Below, piece by piece: positions 35,736 to 47,930 of a stretch of 64,000 nucleotides of DNA. The position numbers and the translations under genes are program-made. The notes under the pieces are model-generated. The model was not told where the DNA came from. It searched no databases and saw nothing but the letters and a program-made list of their open reading frames with translations. How positions within the stretch are numbered: the stretch's first letter is position 1; every line of letters begins with the position of its first letter. The DNA is from Toxotes chatareus (lineage: Eukaryota; Chordata; Actinopteri; Toxotidae): assembly GCA_016801885.1 (NCBI GenBank), contig CM028896.1, positions 372,001 through 436,000 on the forward strand. Reading direction: 5' to 3'.

Positions 35736-38700
35736 GATGTTATTCTTCAGTTTACAGTGATTTTTTTTGGGCAGGGTAGTTAGCAGCTCTGCTCCCACCC
35801 TCTCCTCACCTCCATTACTAATTGTACCTTCTTTCTCTGTTCTACACGTCGTATATTTACAGTGTGTTCACAGAGTCACAGATTAAGGTTAGTGTAGGTC
35901 GGCAACTCCAGTGAACCACACAGTCAGACTTCAGGCCACAGGTCCGGAGGAGTGCCCATGTAAGGTCACTTCCACCCCCAGAAACAGGGCCTCTTGGCTG
36001 GGCTTCCCGACTGGGAGCGCCAGCCTCCTCTGCCTGGTAGTCTGTAATTACTGTAGGTTGGTCCAATGAGGGCTGGACTCTCAGAGAGCCACGTTAGTGT
36101 TAGTTCAGATGTTAGAGGAACTTCCTCCAAACACTTTCAAATTAGAGCTGAAACACACGTGTGCAAACATGTAATCACATGTTCACACATGTACAAGGAG
36201 GCCATGTTTAAACAAAATATATGCTTACACTTGACCATGCCCACGTACGTGTGTGTGTGTGTGTGACAATGGTCTTGTTTTGCCTGTCAGCATGTGTTGT
36301 GCAGGAAGTTAGAGCAAAGTTTCCATCACCTGATGGACGGTGCAAGTAATTCGAAGAAACACGGTGACTTTGAAATGACTCAACAAAGACTATTTTTCCA
36401 GAGTAGGCGAGACATCAGACTGTTGTTCAGCTCACAAAATCAAAGTATGAGTGGTCAAGACTGACGTTACTTCAGAAGCCTGAGTTTGCTGTTTTTAAAC
36501 TTTTATGAATAAAACTTTTGACGAATCCATTGATTATAGTTTATTCTTTTATGTCATGTTCTCAGGTGATTATGTAATATCAAGATATTAAAGAGCTTTT
36601 CACACGTTCAGTTTTCGTGTAGTAAACTGTTTGCTTGCATAGAAAGATGGTACGTGCTGCATCTAGATAAACCTAGACAGTCGTATGTTTCTTCCAGTAG
36701 ATTTTCATTCATAATCTCATAAGAAAAAAAAAACACATCTTGTAATTGCACCGATCAGTAAAACCAAAACAAGATAAAAGATAAACATTGCACAGGCCAA
36801 CCTCACAGTCTACCCACAACACTTTCTGCTGAAGAAACTGAAAACTGGACAGCCGCCTCTTCCTTAGTAGGTTCTTGACAGTGACGCAGTGTTGCCTGGA
36901 AATGCAGGCCGGGGCAGGGCAAGCGATGGCACTGGTGTGTGACTTGTACTAGGTTTTTTTTTTGGGTCCCACCTTCACTCAATCACACTTTGGAGAAGTG
37001 CATCAATGAACTGAGCTGTGTGGGTTTGGTTAGAAGTTTGAGAGATTAGAAAAGTTTGGAAGATTAGAAAAAGCAGGAACCCCAAGCACAAGACAAAATT
37101 AAAAGACAGATGTCCCTGCACACCCCCTGAAAACTCACGTATTTTGTGAAGACTGGCGACCCACGATATTCTGATTTAGATGTCACGATGCACACGGCTA
37201 CAAAAACTGTGCTCTTTGTGCCCACCTCAATAAACACCGACACCCACCTCGACCATAAAACCAGACCCACTCTTTTCCCCTTTAGTCATCATGTTCTTCT
37301 GGGAACCTGTGAAGAAAAATGTAGGTTTTTTCATGGTCACACATGTTCAGCTAAACATAAATATTTCATTGGTTTCATTACTTTGTTTAAAACTGAGTCA
37401 ATGGTGGCAGAGGCGGTTGTACCTGCATCCGATTCAGTGGATGTTTGGAGACTTCACTGACAGTCAGTGTTGGAGCTGATGGAGCGGCTAACAGACACCG
37501 TCCTCTGCTTCCATCACGGTTTTGTAGTTTTTGGTCGTTGTGAGGCAAGACTTGTTTATAAAGTTTACAGCCTACTGTGCTGTTGCTCCTGCATTGTTCT
37601 GAATTGACTCATCCCCTTTTAGGGGGCAGTGCTGTGTGAAAACATTTTTATTGTATTTTCTTTATGAGTGGCATGTTTTATATGCTAACGTCTCTGCTAT
37701 TGCTGTTACATACTCAGCATGCTATTGTGGATTGTCCTTTATCAGACAGAAGGATTTTCATAAATGTCAAAGTAGAGGGGTCCATTGTGTGTATCTTTGA
37801 CTTCTTGGGAAGAGTCATCTTCTGTGAAGAGGGTGCTGAGGATGCTGAAGTGTAAAAACAAAAGCACACTTGTAATAAAACTGAAAAGGGCAACTGAAAG
37901 TGTGTTCATTTTCTAACACAAGCCAGGCTTTGACCTGATCCCTCATGATCACTACATTCACATCTAATGTTGTGGGTGCAAAGGTCGAAGCAGCAGGAAC
38001 CGCTGTGCTGGATCCTGCTGATGGAGTTGATGTATGCAGATCCTAAAATTACAAAGATAGAGCAGTTTCCACGGGTTTTGGTGGTAGCTGAGCCATAGAC
38101 ATAAGTACTTTGTAAACACCAATAAAGTCAGTAAAGAAAAGCGCCCCCCGCCCGTTCCTGGATTTATTCATTTATTTGTTTATTGATTGATTGACTGATT
38201 GATAGGGAATATCACAGACAATTTCAAAAAAATATTCTAACCTTCTTACTACATACTACAGATGGCTTATGTTTATGATACAACTGATTGTGGTGAAGTT
38301 TGTGTTTAAGGTTTGGGGAAGATGGTGATTTCAGGTAAATATATTTTTAAAAAAAAGTCTTTTACTTCAAGCCCTTTGTTTACCAGGAGCTGTGTCGGCT
38401 TACAGATACATTATGTGCATAGTTATATATGTTTCCATGATGTTGATTAAAAAAAAACCTAATTTAGATGACTGTGTTTTCTACAGAACTTATTCGATAA
38501 TGCCATGAGACATGAATATGACATAGACATGCGTGGCTTTCTCTGCATGGCCAGTTCCTTCAGTGGATCATTATTGGAGAACAGATATCTTACCGAACAG
38601 ATATAGAATGTAAAAATATCACAGCACCACTCTTTCTGTCGTACTGGTAGAAATGTGATGACTGCTCATCGGAGGCACAGTTCAGCACTGTTGTAGTGGT

Positions 38701-39407
38701 GAGTGGTCAGTGACGAAGCATGTCTGTGTATTTCTACTTCTCTGAACCTCACTGATGGATTTAAAACATGCCTGAAAATGTGTAGCCTTCCAAACCATGG
38801 GACAGTACAGAGACCAGTGAGGGGTGAACAGGGTTACAGCTGAGTCAGATACCAACTGTATCGGTGGTTTTTACAGTCATTTCCTAGAACAGATGTCTCG
38901 CCAGCTGACAGGGGTGAGGTCAATACTGTAAGTCTGAGGGACAGTTTCACTTAGTCTGAAACCTACAGGAAACAAGTGAGAAACAAGACTGTCACTGAAA
39001 ACAATTAACTGCCTTTTCTTTTCTTTTTTTTGGCTCATTCACAGACATCTGTACAGGCATGTGAGTTGGCTGGTAAGTACCAAGAAGTATATGAGATAGT
39101 TTATAAAATAACATTTTAGCTTATTTTTAAAGCAACAAATAAAAATAAATGTAAGCGAAACTTGTTAAAAAGGTTTTTTTCATGTTATGGTTTTATGAAT
39201 AAAGACTAATATCTGCAGATATAGCAGCAGATTATCAAATATATCTCAAACTAAAACAAAAAACTGTGTCCTTCTGGCTCAAGTTAAATCTAATATGTCT
39301 GTGTATGTTGGAGGGAGGTAATGGGCCTGATATAGAAACATTTTCCTAAATCTCTCTTACCTTTTTGTGTGAGGTTTGCTCATTGTGTGGTCCAAGTGGA
39401 AAGCCCC
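35736..39407. other. Intergenic, no gene recognised
   Basis: GT run at 36246-36264 and AT-rich sequence around 38.2-38.5 kb. Open frames at 37146-37460 and 37664-37855 show no features of a known family. Confidence 0.4.
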
Positions 39408-39803
39408 CTAAACTGTCTTAACAGCACAAACTTGTAAAAAAAAAAAAAAGCCCTTGTTTGAGCTTGTGAATGCCACCTGTTCACAGCTGCAGGTTGGTTC
39501 ATCACTGTAACTGACGTCAGTTATAAGGCTGCCTGTTCTGCTTGAAGGTCTGTCAGAACTGGTGCCGTCTGAACCCATCAGAAAGAAAAGACGTTTGTAG
39601 TCGTTCCAAACGGCCATGCCGGTGAGTGGAGTGAAAAGCCGGCCGTCACAGAGAGGGTGGAGACGAGACGAGTTTAAAAACAAGGGCAGTCCAGACAGTC
39701 TGTCCAGGTAGACCTCACCTCTGCACGGCTGGCCAATCCTTGCATCAAGTGGGTGTGAACGTCGGGTCACCGGTTTCAGAAAGTCACAGAAATGGTTGGA
39801 CAC
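39408..39803 (-). other. Unassigned 131-codon open segment
   Basis: Open frame with fairly protein-like composition (RIGQPCRGEVYLDRLSG, SSRLHPLCDGRLFTPLTG). I do not recognise it. A consensus-like donor (AGAG|gtgagg) lies inside it, and there is no pyrimidine-rich acceptor just upstream. It may be a single exon, a retrogene scrap or part of a DNA transposon. Not called as a gene. Confidence 0.25.
39512..39519. promoter_or_regulatory. Palindromic CRE within AACTGACGTCAGTT
   Basis: Perfect TGACGTCA inside a 14-base perfect palindrome. Confidence 0.4.
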
Positions 39804-40639
39804 AGATTCAATTAATCCAGCATCAGGAAGGTGTGGTGAGAGGGAGGGAGGGGGGTTACCTAGGACCCTGTGGTTTGCACCACTATGTCTGATATTTCAT
39901 TACTTCCTCTGTGTAAATTTCCATACCACTCTTTCTGCCCTCGTGTCTCCCTGTGTACTTTTTTGTGCCTCATTTTCTTCAAAGACCAAATCTGGTTTGG
40001 TCCCACTCTGAGTTTTCTTCAGTAACATCCCGCCGTCTGATTTCCTGTATTTCCACTGTTTGCATCAGTGTGTCGTACATACCTTACAGCTGTACATATT
40101 TTGATCAACCTGAAAGCTGCTTGGCAGCACAGGATGATGAGATTTCTGTAAGGTCACTTTCAGGTCCTTGACTTCCTGCATTATTTTAGGGTGATGCATA
40201 CACATACGAGTGTACGGAGGCCCTCTGTGGTCACCACGCAAATTCCTGAGGCCACATTGAGCTGCGCTGGACGTACAGGGTCCTTTTGCGTCTGCATGAG
40301 ATGCCATGATTATGTCTGCTGTGTTTCCTCTGCCTTTCAGTGGATAGTGCAAAAATGTCATCCCTCCGCCTAACCAAGCTGCAGTATGGAATCTCATTGT
40401 GACCGCAAAACATATTTTTATTCTTATATCGAAACCATGATTTATGGTTCTGACTGTGTGTAACGTAGCTGTGTCAGCTCGAGCTGCTGTGAGAACAAAG
40501 ACAGGTGAAGATGTTATGTAACTGTTCACCAACGTGAAATCACTGAGATTCGACTTCTGAGCAGTTACATAATATCTGTAGAATACAGGTTTTATAAAAA
40601 AGCAGCGCAACAGGTTGTTCTCAGGGGCAGGTCCTTTAC
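39804..40639. other. Intergenic, no gene recognised
   Basis: Covered by part of a 237-codon minus-strand open frame (40065-40778) that lacks recognisable motifs and runs into repeat-like sequence. I do not support it as a gene. Confidence 0.4.
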
Positions 40640-41040
40640 ACCAGCGTGAACCAGGTGCTGCTTCTCGGCTGGTCAAAGTGCTGGTTCCAAACTTTCTAAG
40701 AACTGGTTTACTTTTCCGTGGGCCAGAGAGCCACCACAGATCTACATCCACGTTCTCAGCAATGCCAGCTCCAAGCACAGCAACAACAACAACTTCAGCA
40801 GACCACGTCGTCTTCTAGTGCTTTGCGAGCCTACATCAGCATCCAAACATTTTGATGCTGATTTTGAATGTTTCCAAATTAAGTTTTTAGTTGGTCTTGT
40901 TGGTCATGATTATCCCATCATCAGCCCCTGATGTAAGTGGTTCTTGGTTCTAGTTTACTTGGCTGAGAACTGGTTCTTTGGCTGTCGAAACACAACATAC
41001 TGGTTTGAGATTAGGCACCGGCTTTAGTGGAAAAGGAATA
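40640..41040. mobile_element. Possible hAT-like nonautonomous element
   Basis: Opposed copies of 'gtgctggttcc ... aagaactggttt' (left) and 'gagaactggttctttggc ... caccggctttagtggaaaa' (right), with 'ccgtgggccagagagcc' inside. The GGTTC/ACCGG-rich opposed ends resemble short nonautonomous DNA transposons of fish. Boundaries and family are uncertain. Confidence 0.35.
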
Positions 41041-41622
41041 GAGTGAGACAACAGGCTTCACTCTTAATACACTGCTTCAGGTTCTGTGTGTAAAACAAGT
41101 GAAGCGTGTGCCATCACAGCTGTATTAATTCAATTGACAGTGCATCTTTTCAGTCAGACAGACGATTGAAAATATGACTGAAAAGCATCAAATGTAGAAA
41201 GGCTGTGATGGTCAGCAACAAGAAGACAGTCAGAGCAGGCAAATCAACGGGCAATGAGTCTTTATATGGAAAAAAACCCCCACAATGGTTTGTTTTTTAG
41301 TTTGACAGAAATAAGGATTATGTCATTAATGTGGCCTGTGACTGCAAACCGTCACAGAGCTGGGGGTTATGGGTAAACGGGGTCTGCAACTGCTGTAACA
41401 AACACAGACACGTTTCTGCAAACCGCGTGACATCACTGTCATTTTAAATAGATTCCAATTTTTCAACTTGATCTTAAAAAATGATTTTCAGCTGCAAATA
41501 TGAGACAAAACCTCATAAAATGATAGTCATGCAGACTGTGTCCTGTCATGTGGCAAAGCATAAAGACACAAGCGACCGCATACACAAATGTTATACCTAG
41601 AACACACATACCTACACGCACT

Positions 41623-41669
<47 letters not shown>

Positions 41670-42661
41670 AAAAATGTTACGTGTGCAAGCTTGCACACAT
41701 AGCAAAGACAAACATCTTTAAGGTTCACAAAAATACATTTGACATTTACAGTTTTGGGGACAGACTCATGAAAGAGGATGAGTCTGCTGTCATGTGTCAC
41801 TGACCACACTACTGCCCACACACACACACACACACCGCTTGAAATCCTTTTGTATTATTACCACAAGTGCTGAACTTTGAACCACAAAAACAGTGATGCT
41901 GTTTAAAATATCTTCACACACACGCACAGGCAAATACATCAAGTCAGTCACACACATTCATGCAGGTTGCAAAGAGTCATGAGAAAAAGAGAGTCTTGGA
42001 AACATCATACAGATTAACTAAACATCTGGAACAAGCTAATGCAAAGATATAGTGCAGAGTTTCTGGTTTCTGATCCCTTTATATTTCTGCACATCGCAGC
42101 TTTACTACATTGGAAACTGTAAAGTTTCCTATTCTCAGTTTCAAAAGTAGATATTTTGAAAAGAACAATAAGCTGACTATATTTGGAGCAGAGGTGGTTG
42201 GAAACATCTTTGCATGTTGGACAACCTGAGCTGTGACTGTTCAAAGTAACAGAGACAGCGCAGTTGTTAACTGACAGATTTGTTTTGGAAAGAAAATCTC
42301 AGAAGGTGCATGTAGGGAAGATTGAAATTCTCAAAATGTGTGTAAAATTTGAGATGAATATCAAAACATTTTACGACAAGACGGTGCCTTTGACGGCTAT
42401 TGGATTTATAGTATCGGTACCTGCAAGAATCTTTGTAGTATTTTTTGAATGCTTTTAGTGACAGCAGACAAGTCGGAGAGAGGGAGAGCTTCTTCTGAAA
42501 AACACCATTGTCAAAAGTGAGTTAGTGTCTCACAAACATCTCCAAACAAATTACTTGGTAATGATATATAAGCTGGCCCTGCTCTTTTTTTTTTTTTTTC
42601 ATCTTCTTCTTCTAGGATCTAACTGAAAGATGTAAACACACGGGAAGCTTAGCCCACTCAC
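41041..42661. other. Intergenic, microsatellite-rich
   Basis: Contains an AC run at about 41624-41668 and a shorter one at 41817-41835. No gene recognised. Confidence 0.45.
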
Positions 42662-42842
42662 TTTTGGTTTGCGAGGGCTGGGTCACAGCTGCTGTTGTGC
42701 TTTTGTTCTAGATTCTCCACCTTTCTGTCTGCATGGTGCCGTGGCCACATGCTAACTGCTGTGACAGGTTTAATAATAACCTGTGATTTACCGGGGAAAT
42801 TGCTGCTGCGGAGCGTAGGACCCTGCTGAGAACTGAGTGAAA
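42662..42842 (-). other. Candidate exon with strong splice sites, unassigned
   Basis: Minus strand: a very pyrimidine-rich tract ending gtttttaacag, then a 181-base segment open in one frame (2 + 59 codons + 2), then donor CAAAA|gtgagt. The frame includes KSQVIIKPVTAVSMWPRHH and ends ALANQ. A Met in acceptable context lies inside it. I do not recognise the protein and cannot chain it to other exons. Splice-like ends occur by chance in T-rich DNA. Confidence 0.3.
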
Positions 42843-43063
42843 CTGTTAAAAACAAAAACAAAAAGACAAAAACAAAAAAGAAACTGGAGGTTTCAAAAGT
42901 TTAAAGTTTTTAACAACTCGTACCTTCTATTGTATAATCTCAACACATGGAGTGATGAAATTTGTTGTTAAATCTCAGATATGTAGTGCATCACGTATCT
43001 TCAGATTTCTTAAAAAGCAAAACCTTGTTTTTCTTTTTTAATAAATTTCAACCGTTTCTCCAG

Positions 43064-43206
43064 CTGACAGTGGCTCAGGCTCACTGGTGACCACCCGCCA
43101 CCAACCTGGAGGAACAACTGCTTGGATTTCAGTCGTTGACCGCGAAAACACTGAAGGAAAACTGCTGATCCCACAGAACGCCACGCTGGTGATTTTGGGA
43201 CACTGA
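43064..43206 (+). other. Candidate terminal exon, unassigned
   Basis: Plus strand: pyrimidine-rich acceptor ending accgtttctccag, then an open segment reading SLVTTRHQPGGTTAWISVV, then KLLIPQNATLVILGH and TGA at 43204. An AATAAA lies at about 43643. Composition is protein-like, but I know no matching family and found no upstream partner exon. Confidence 0.25.
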
Positions 43207-43732
43207 TCTCACTGTATCAGCTTGCGATGCTTGTGCCATTATGACGTTCTGCATCACATTTGCCGCAGTGAAAATGCACATTTACGGCCTCACAGTGGTC
43301 AGCTTTACTGCAGATATTACACATAAACCCCGTTTATTAGAAATTAATGAATTAGCGGGGTCAGGGGCTTGGTAGGAAATTCTCCTGTAAATATTAAAGA
43401 CGTTTGGGGTCACTTTGGAATGGAAAGTGAAACCAAATGTTTATGGGGAGTGAGTCCATGAGACAAGACTCTATATACAGCTTTTAATTTAGGAAAAGCA
43501 CATAAGTTTTGGAACTGAGAAGTGTTTTCTTTTTTGGTTTAGTCAAGTCATGGCTGTGTGTCCACTGAGTACATTACAGGAATTCTTTTTTTTTTTCCAG
43601 TGGAATAATGATTGACATGTTGCCGACCTGATAGAGGTGCTAAATAAAAAGTCAGAGAATCACCAAAGCTATTACAATTCATTCAATCCTCAATCGGAAA
43701 GTTATTAGCCGTCCATCCATTCATCAACAAAT

Positions 43733-44020
43733 GGATTCATCATCTGGGGACCGTGAATGTCTTTGCCAGTCCATCTAGGAATGTTGAAATATGTCACATA
43801 AATAAAACGCGTTGACGCGCTGGAGGTGCTACCAAGCTAAGGGTCAAGTCGGATCAGCAAAAGCAGCCGGCTTCACCCTCTGGAGACAATAAATGTTTGT
43901 CCAAAATTTCCTGCCAGTCCATCCAACACCTGCTCAGATATGTCTGTCTGAACCAAAGCAGTGGACCAACTAATCAACACTGCCACATATAGGGCCACGA
44001 TGGTAGTGTGGCTAAAAAGC
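43733..44020 (+). repeat. Teleost 'CTCTGGGGACCATGAATG' family, copy 3 (longest)
   Basis: Reads ATTCATCATCTGGGGACCGT, GAATGTCTTTGCCAGTCCATC, and a second partial unit with TTCACCCTCTGGAGAC, TTGTCCAAAATTTCCTGCC, AGTCCATCCAACACCTGC and GGGCCACGATGGTAGTGTG. Two partial units in tandem, the clearest copy in the window. Confidence 0.75.
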
Positions 44021-45545
44021 AGATTAATATATTAAAGTTAGAATTCTATATTTATGATGTAAAATATCCAGGACAAGTGCATTGTATGTTGAGAAGCAGT
44101 GTCTTGACCAATAGCGCTGTTTCCTGTTATTCCTGAAGAAAGTGAATTAGTGAGTAAAATCTAAATAAAATCTAGACTGTGTGTAAGATGCTGAATATAT
44201 ACACCGATGTGTTGTAATGTTACTATAATAGGATTATAATATGATATATTACTACAGGAACTTCTGTATGCTGGCGAAGAGCCGTACACATTTGGCAAAG
44301 TTGCTGGCAGAGAGATGCAGCAGACAAAAACTGTAAATGCAGCACCTTTAAATCTTCATCTGTCTGACAGTAATTCTACTGTAACCTCAATATATACAGA
44401 AGCTATTGTACAGTCAGCTCACTGCAGGTCTATTGTCTTTCTGCCTCTGATTTTCCGTAACACACCGAACTGGTGAAACCACAAAGAAGGGGTTTTCCAA
44501 CAGAAGCTACCACCACAGTTTATGTTGTAGGTTTGGAGAACAATAGATAGGAACCTGTGGCTAACGTCCTGAGTGCCACAATGATGCTGTATCACATACC
44601 ACAGTGAGGCTGTGTACGACATGAGCCTGGTTTGTTGTTTTAAAGGACTAAACTGTATCGTTTACAGTGCAAAACAAAGTGCAGACTGATTTTTACCAGG
44701 TCGCTGTCACATCTGACACGTTCACCAGAGGAGGTCTGCAGGCCATCATAAAGAAATTAAACTGTTTTCCTCCTTTCTCTCTTTCTCTCCTGTCCTCTAC
44801 CTTTTTCCATTTTTTTTCCTGTGTTTCCTTCTCCTCAGCAGTGAGGATCTGTCTGGTCCGACCGGAGAGTCTGACCGCAACATGACCACAGCTGTCCATC
44901 TTCACAGACAAAAATACCCCATGCAGCCCTTCTGCAGCCACACCCTTGTACAAATATAGTACAGACTACCCAGGCGTTTGTGGGAACTAGGCTGCTTTTA
45001 GCCCAAAACATATGGAGCTACCATATAGAACAAAAAAAAAACTTCTCAGAGATCTAGTGACAAAACAGGTAACTTGACCTGGAGCCTTCTTTCCCTGAAA
45101 TCAAGTACTAATAAAAAAAGAATTAGAACCAAGATCCGCAAACAATCTTAAAAAGCACAGTTATATAACAGGAGCGCCATAACATATTAACCAACATATT
45201 TCTTTGTTTTAATGACACCACAGTGTTTTTTTTCCCTGTTCTGGTGCAACACAACAATGTCAGAGCTTAACTTTATGGCTGGTTTTACCATGTCGCTTGT
45301 TAAATATTATTGGTCAGCAGAATACCCCAAAACACAGACTAACACCCTGTAAGCCAGCAGCCAACATGACCAGAAAACACTGGCCTGATGCTTATTGGTG
45401 CATGAGCTGAATGTCATTCAGAAAGAAGTTTCCTTGGCTCTAAAACCAGTCCGTGTGTTTTCAGACACCAGTGCTGCCCACCACAGGCAATCTCTGCTGA
45501 GCTCTAAGAGTCTTTACACCCACCAAACCCCCGAGCACACTGTCT

Positions 45546-45576
<31 letters not shown>

Positions 45577-45829
45577 TGGTGACAAACACACACCGACCTG
45601 CCAAATCTGCATTCAAACCCTGTTGTAAGCCTCAGGCTGACGAGAATGAGGAGGTGGTGAGGGGCATGAGCAGGATTTATTGGTAAAATTCAGGTCTCTA
45701 ATGACAACTGTCAGTTGTGTTTCAGCTGCATGTCTGTATATGTTCTGTCAAACTTGTCTGACAGAAACCAAATAGTTTCTTTTAAAGCTTTAACACGAAA
45801 TATTACAGATGTATTTTATATTATGTATG
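44021..45829. other. Intergenic, no gene recognised
   Basis: Contains (AC) at about 45546-45573. No coding segment that I can name. Confidence 0.4.
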
Positions 45830-45831
45830 TA

Positions 45832-46378
45832 CAGTGGAGCAAAAAAGTATTTAGTCAGCCACCGATTGTGCAAGGTCTCCCACTTAAAATGATGACAGAG
45901 GTCTGTAATTTTCATCATAGGTCCACTTCAACTGTGAGAGACAGAATGTGGAAAAAAAAATCCAGGAAATCACATTGTAGGATTTTTAAAGAATTTATTT
46001 ATAAATTACTGCGTAAAATAAGCATTTGGTCACCTACAAACAAGCAAGATTTCTGGCTCTCACAAACCTGTAACTTCTTCTTTGAGAAGCTCTTCTGTCC
46101 TCCACTCGTTACCTGTATTAATGGCACCTGTTTGAACTCGTTATCTGTATAAAAGACACCTGACCACAGCCTCAAACAGTCAGACTTCAGACTTTACACA
46201 GGAATTTATAAGTAAATTCTTTAAAAATCCTACAATGTGATTTCCTGGATTTTTTTTTCCACATTCTGTCTCTCACAGTTGAAGTGTACCTATGATGAAA
46301 ATTACAGACCTCTGTCATCATTTTAAGCGGGAGAACTTGCACAATCGGTGGCTGACTAAATACTTTTTTGCCCCACTG
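45832..46378. mobile_element. Tc1-like MITE with about 180-bp terminal inverted repeats
   Basis: Ends CAGTGGAGCAAAAAAGTATT and its complement, flanked by TA at 45830-45831 and 46379-46380, the Tc1/mariner target duplication. The left inverted repeat (about 45832-46010) and right one (about 46200-46378) are nearly identical. The 190-bp middle keeps leader sequence seen in autonomous fish Tc1 elements ('cctccactcgttacctgtat', 'ataaaagacacctgaccaca') but no transposase. Internal deletion derivative, mobile only with help in trans. Confidence 0.92.
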
Positions 46379-46380
46379 TA

Positions 46381-47760
46381 CGCAACTCTCAAGGTTGAAT
46401 TTCTCAAGGTGTTTCTCTTTTGTCTCTCTGTGTGAGTCCTCCGTATTGATTCAACTAACTCACCTGCTCCTCATCAAACTTTGCTTTTTCTCATATTCCT
46501 TGTGTTATTTTTGTCTTTTTACTGCCATCTGCTCTCTCATCTCCCTGCCTCTTCAGCCCAACTACAAAACCAGTCAGTCCTCATCCCAGCCAGCCTATAG
46601 TCCCCTCTGTCCTCACTGGTCTTCATCTCTAATCCTCTTCATCACCTCCTTTGAATTCAGTAATAAATCTCTTGATCTCTTAAAACTTATTCATAACTTG
46701 GGTTCTGCCAAAATTACCACTGGCTGTAACAGTAACTCTTAAATGATGAAAAGTTAGTTTCCACCTAGTCAAATTTTAGAACAAAAATATTGCTGTTTGA
46801 AGGCACCATTAGTACTTCTGTCCTCAACAAATCAAAGGTTCCTCACAGTGACCTCTTTTTTAGAAAAAAAATCTACATTCAACTAAAAAGTGGGTGCAAG
46901 TGTCCAAGTGGTGCAAAACATGAAACACTGGCCCACCCAGCAGCATGGGATCAATTCCTCCTTGCTGGTGGTGTGGTTCTTTACTTCATCTTTTGAAGCT
47001 CCTTTATTACTCCCAGTGTGACTTGGTGATTTGTTGACTCTACAAACCACCAACGTGGGACGGACGAACATTGGCGCACCGTCCTCTCAGCATTACAGAG
47101 TAAAGCTACTAACGAACTTGTCCATAACTGTTCTTTTCTAGATGCTCACCACATCTGAATTCTTTGGTCAACCAGGACTTGGAAAAACATCAGAACTCTA
47201 GGAATTGGCAGAGGTCACATTGCGCAACGACCTGTTGGGACTGTAAACATACAGTATTTACTTACAAAATTCTATTTTTCATGGATGTACTTGCTCTGAG
47301 GTGGACTCAGTGGGAGCCCGTTGGCCTTGGCTGTGGAGAAACAGACCAGTCTGACGCAGTTTTAACGAAATCTTGCTTTAAGGGGCTGTTGTGTTGAAAT
47401 GCATTATCACACTGTACAGGTTTGTTACCTCATTGTTTTTTGAGAAAGCTGTGGCCCTGCCTCTCTCCTACCCATCTACATAAACATCTTTAGCACAGTT
47501 ACATGAAATTCACACAAACACAGACCCTCATAACATTTTTAATGAGACGCACAAACACAGAGAGTCTGATGTGATATCAGTGCTCTTACCCTGCCTCCCA
47601 GTTTAAGCCGGTTAAACACGTTTGTTTTAACAATAACTCTGATTTAATATCCATCTACAAGAGCAGGATTCGCTGGGTCTCGACCCAGTTTGATCTAATC
47701 CCGCAAGCCTGCAGCAAATTAAACCACAAACTGTCAGGAAGCAGGAATGACTTAAACGTC
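46381..47760. other. Intergenic, no gene recognised
   Basis: Pyrimidine-rich 46400-46640. The 124-codon open frame across it is hydrophobic low-complexity coding and is not supported. Confidence 0.4.
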
Positions 47761-47930
47761 TAAAAAATAATAGCTGTAGTGCTTGCTAATGAGTGAGGAA
47801 CAATCTCTAAAAATGACTAATATGCTTTAAAAATAATGGTTATACAGCTTTCTAATGGGTGATCTAAGTCTATAATTCAGCAGCCCAAGAAACCACACAT
47901 CCTCTTGATCCTTGCTAATGACTGAGAGTA
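47761..47930. repeat. Degenerate 66-bp tandem repeat, AT-rich
   Basis: Units starting at 47763 and 47829 share AAAAATAAT..G..T..A and CTT.CTAATG.GTGA at the same spacing (27 of 36 bases aligned). A third partial unit has CTTGCTAATGACTGAG at 47911. Each carries a TAAT homeodomain-type core. Confidence 0.5.

Noticed and set aside
40065..40778. 237-codon minus-strand open frame
   Set aside because: Long, but no recognisable domain, no splice context, and its first part lies in repeat-like sequence.
45715..46152. 145-codon plus-strand open frame
   Set aside because: Runs into the Tc1 MITE inverted repeat; not a transposase and not conserved-looking.
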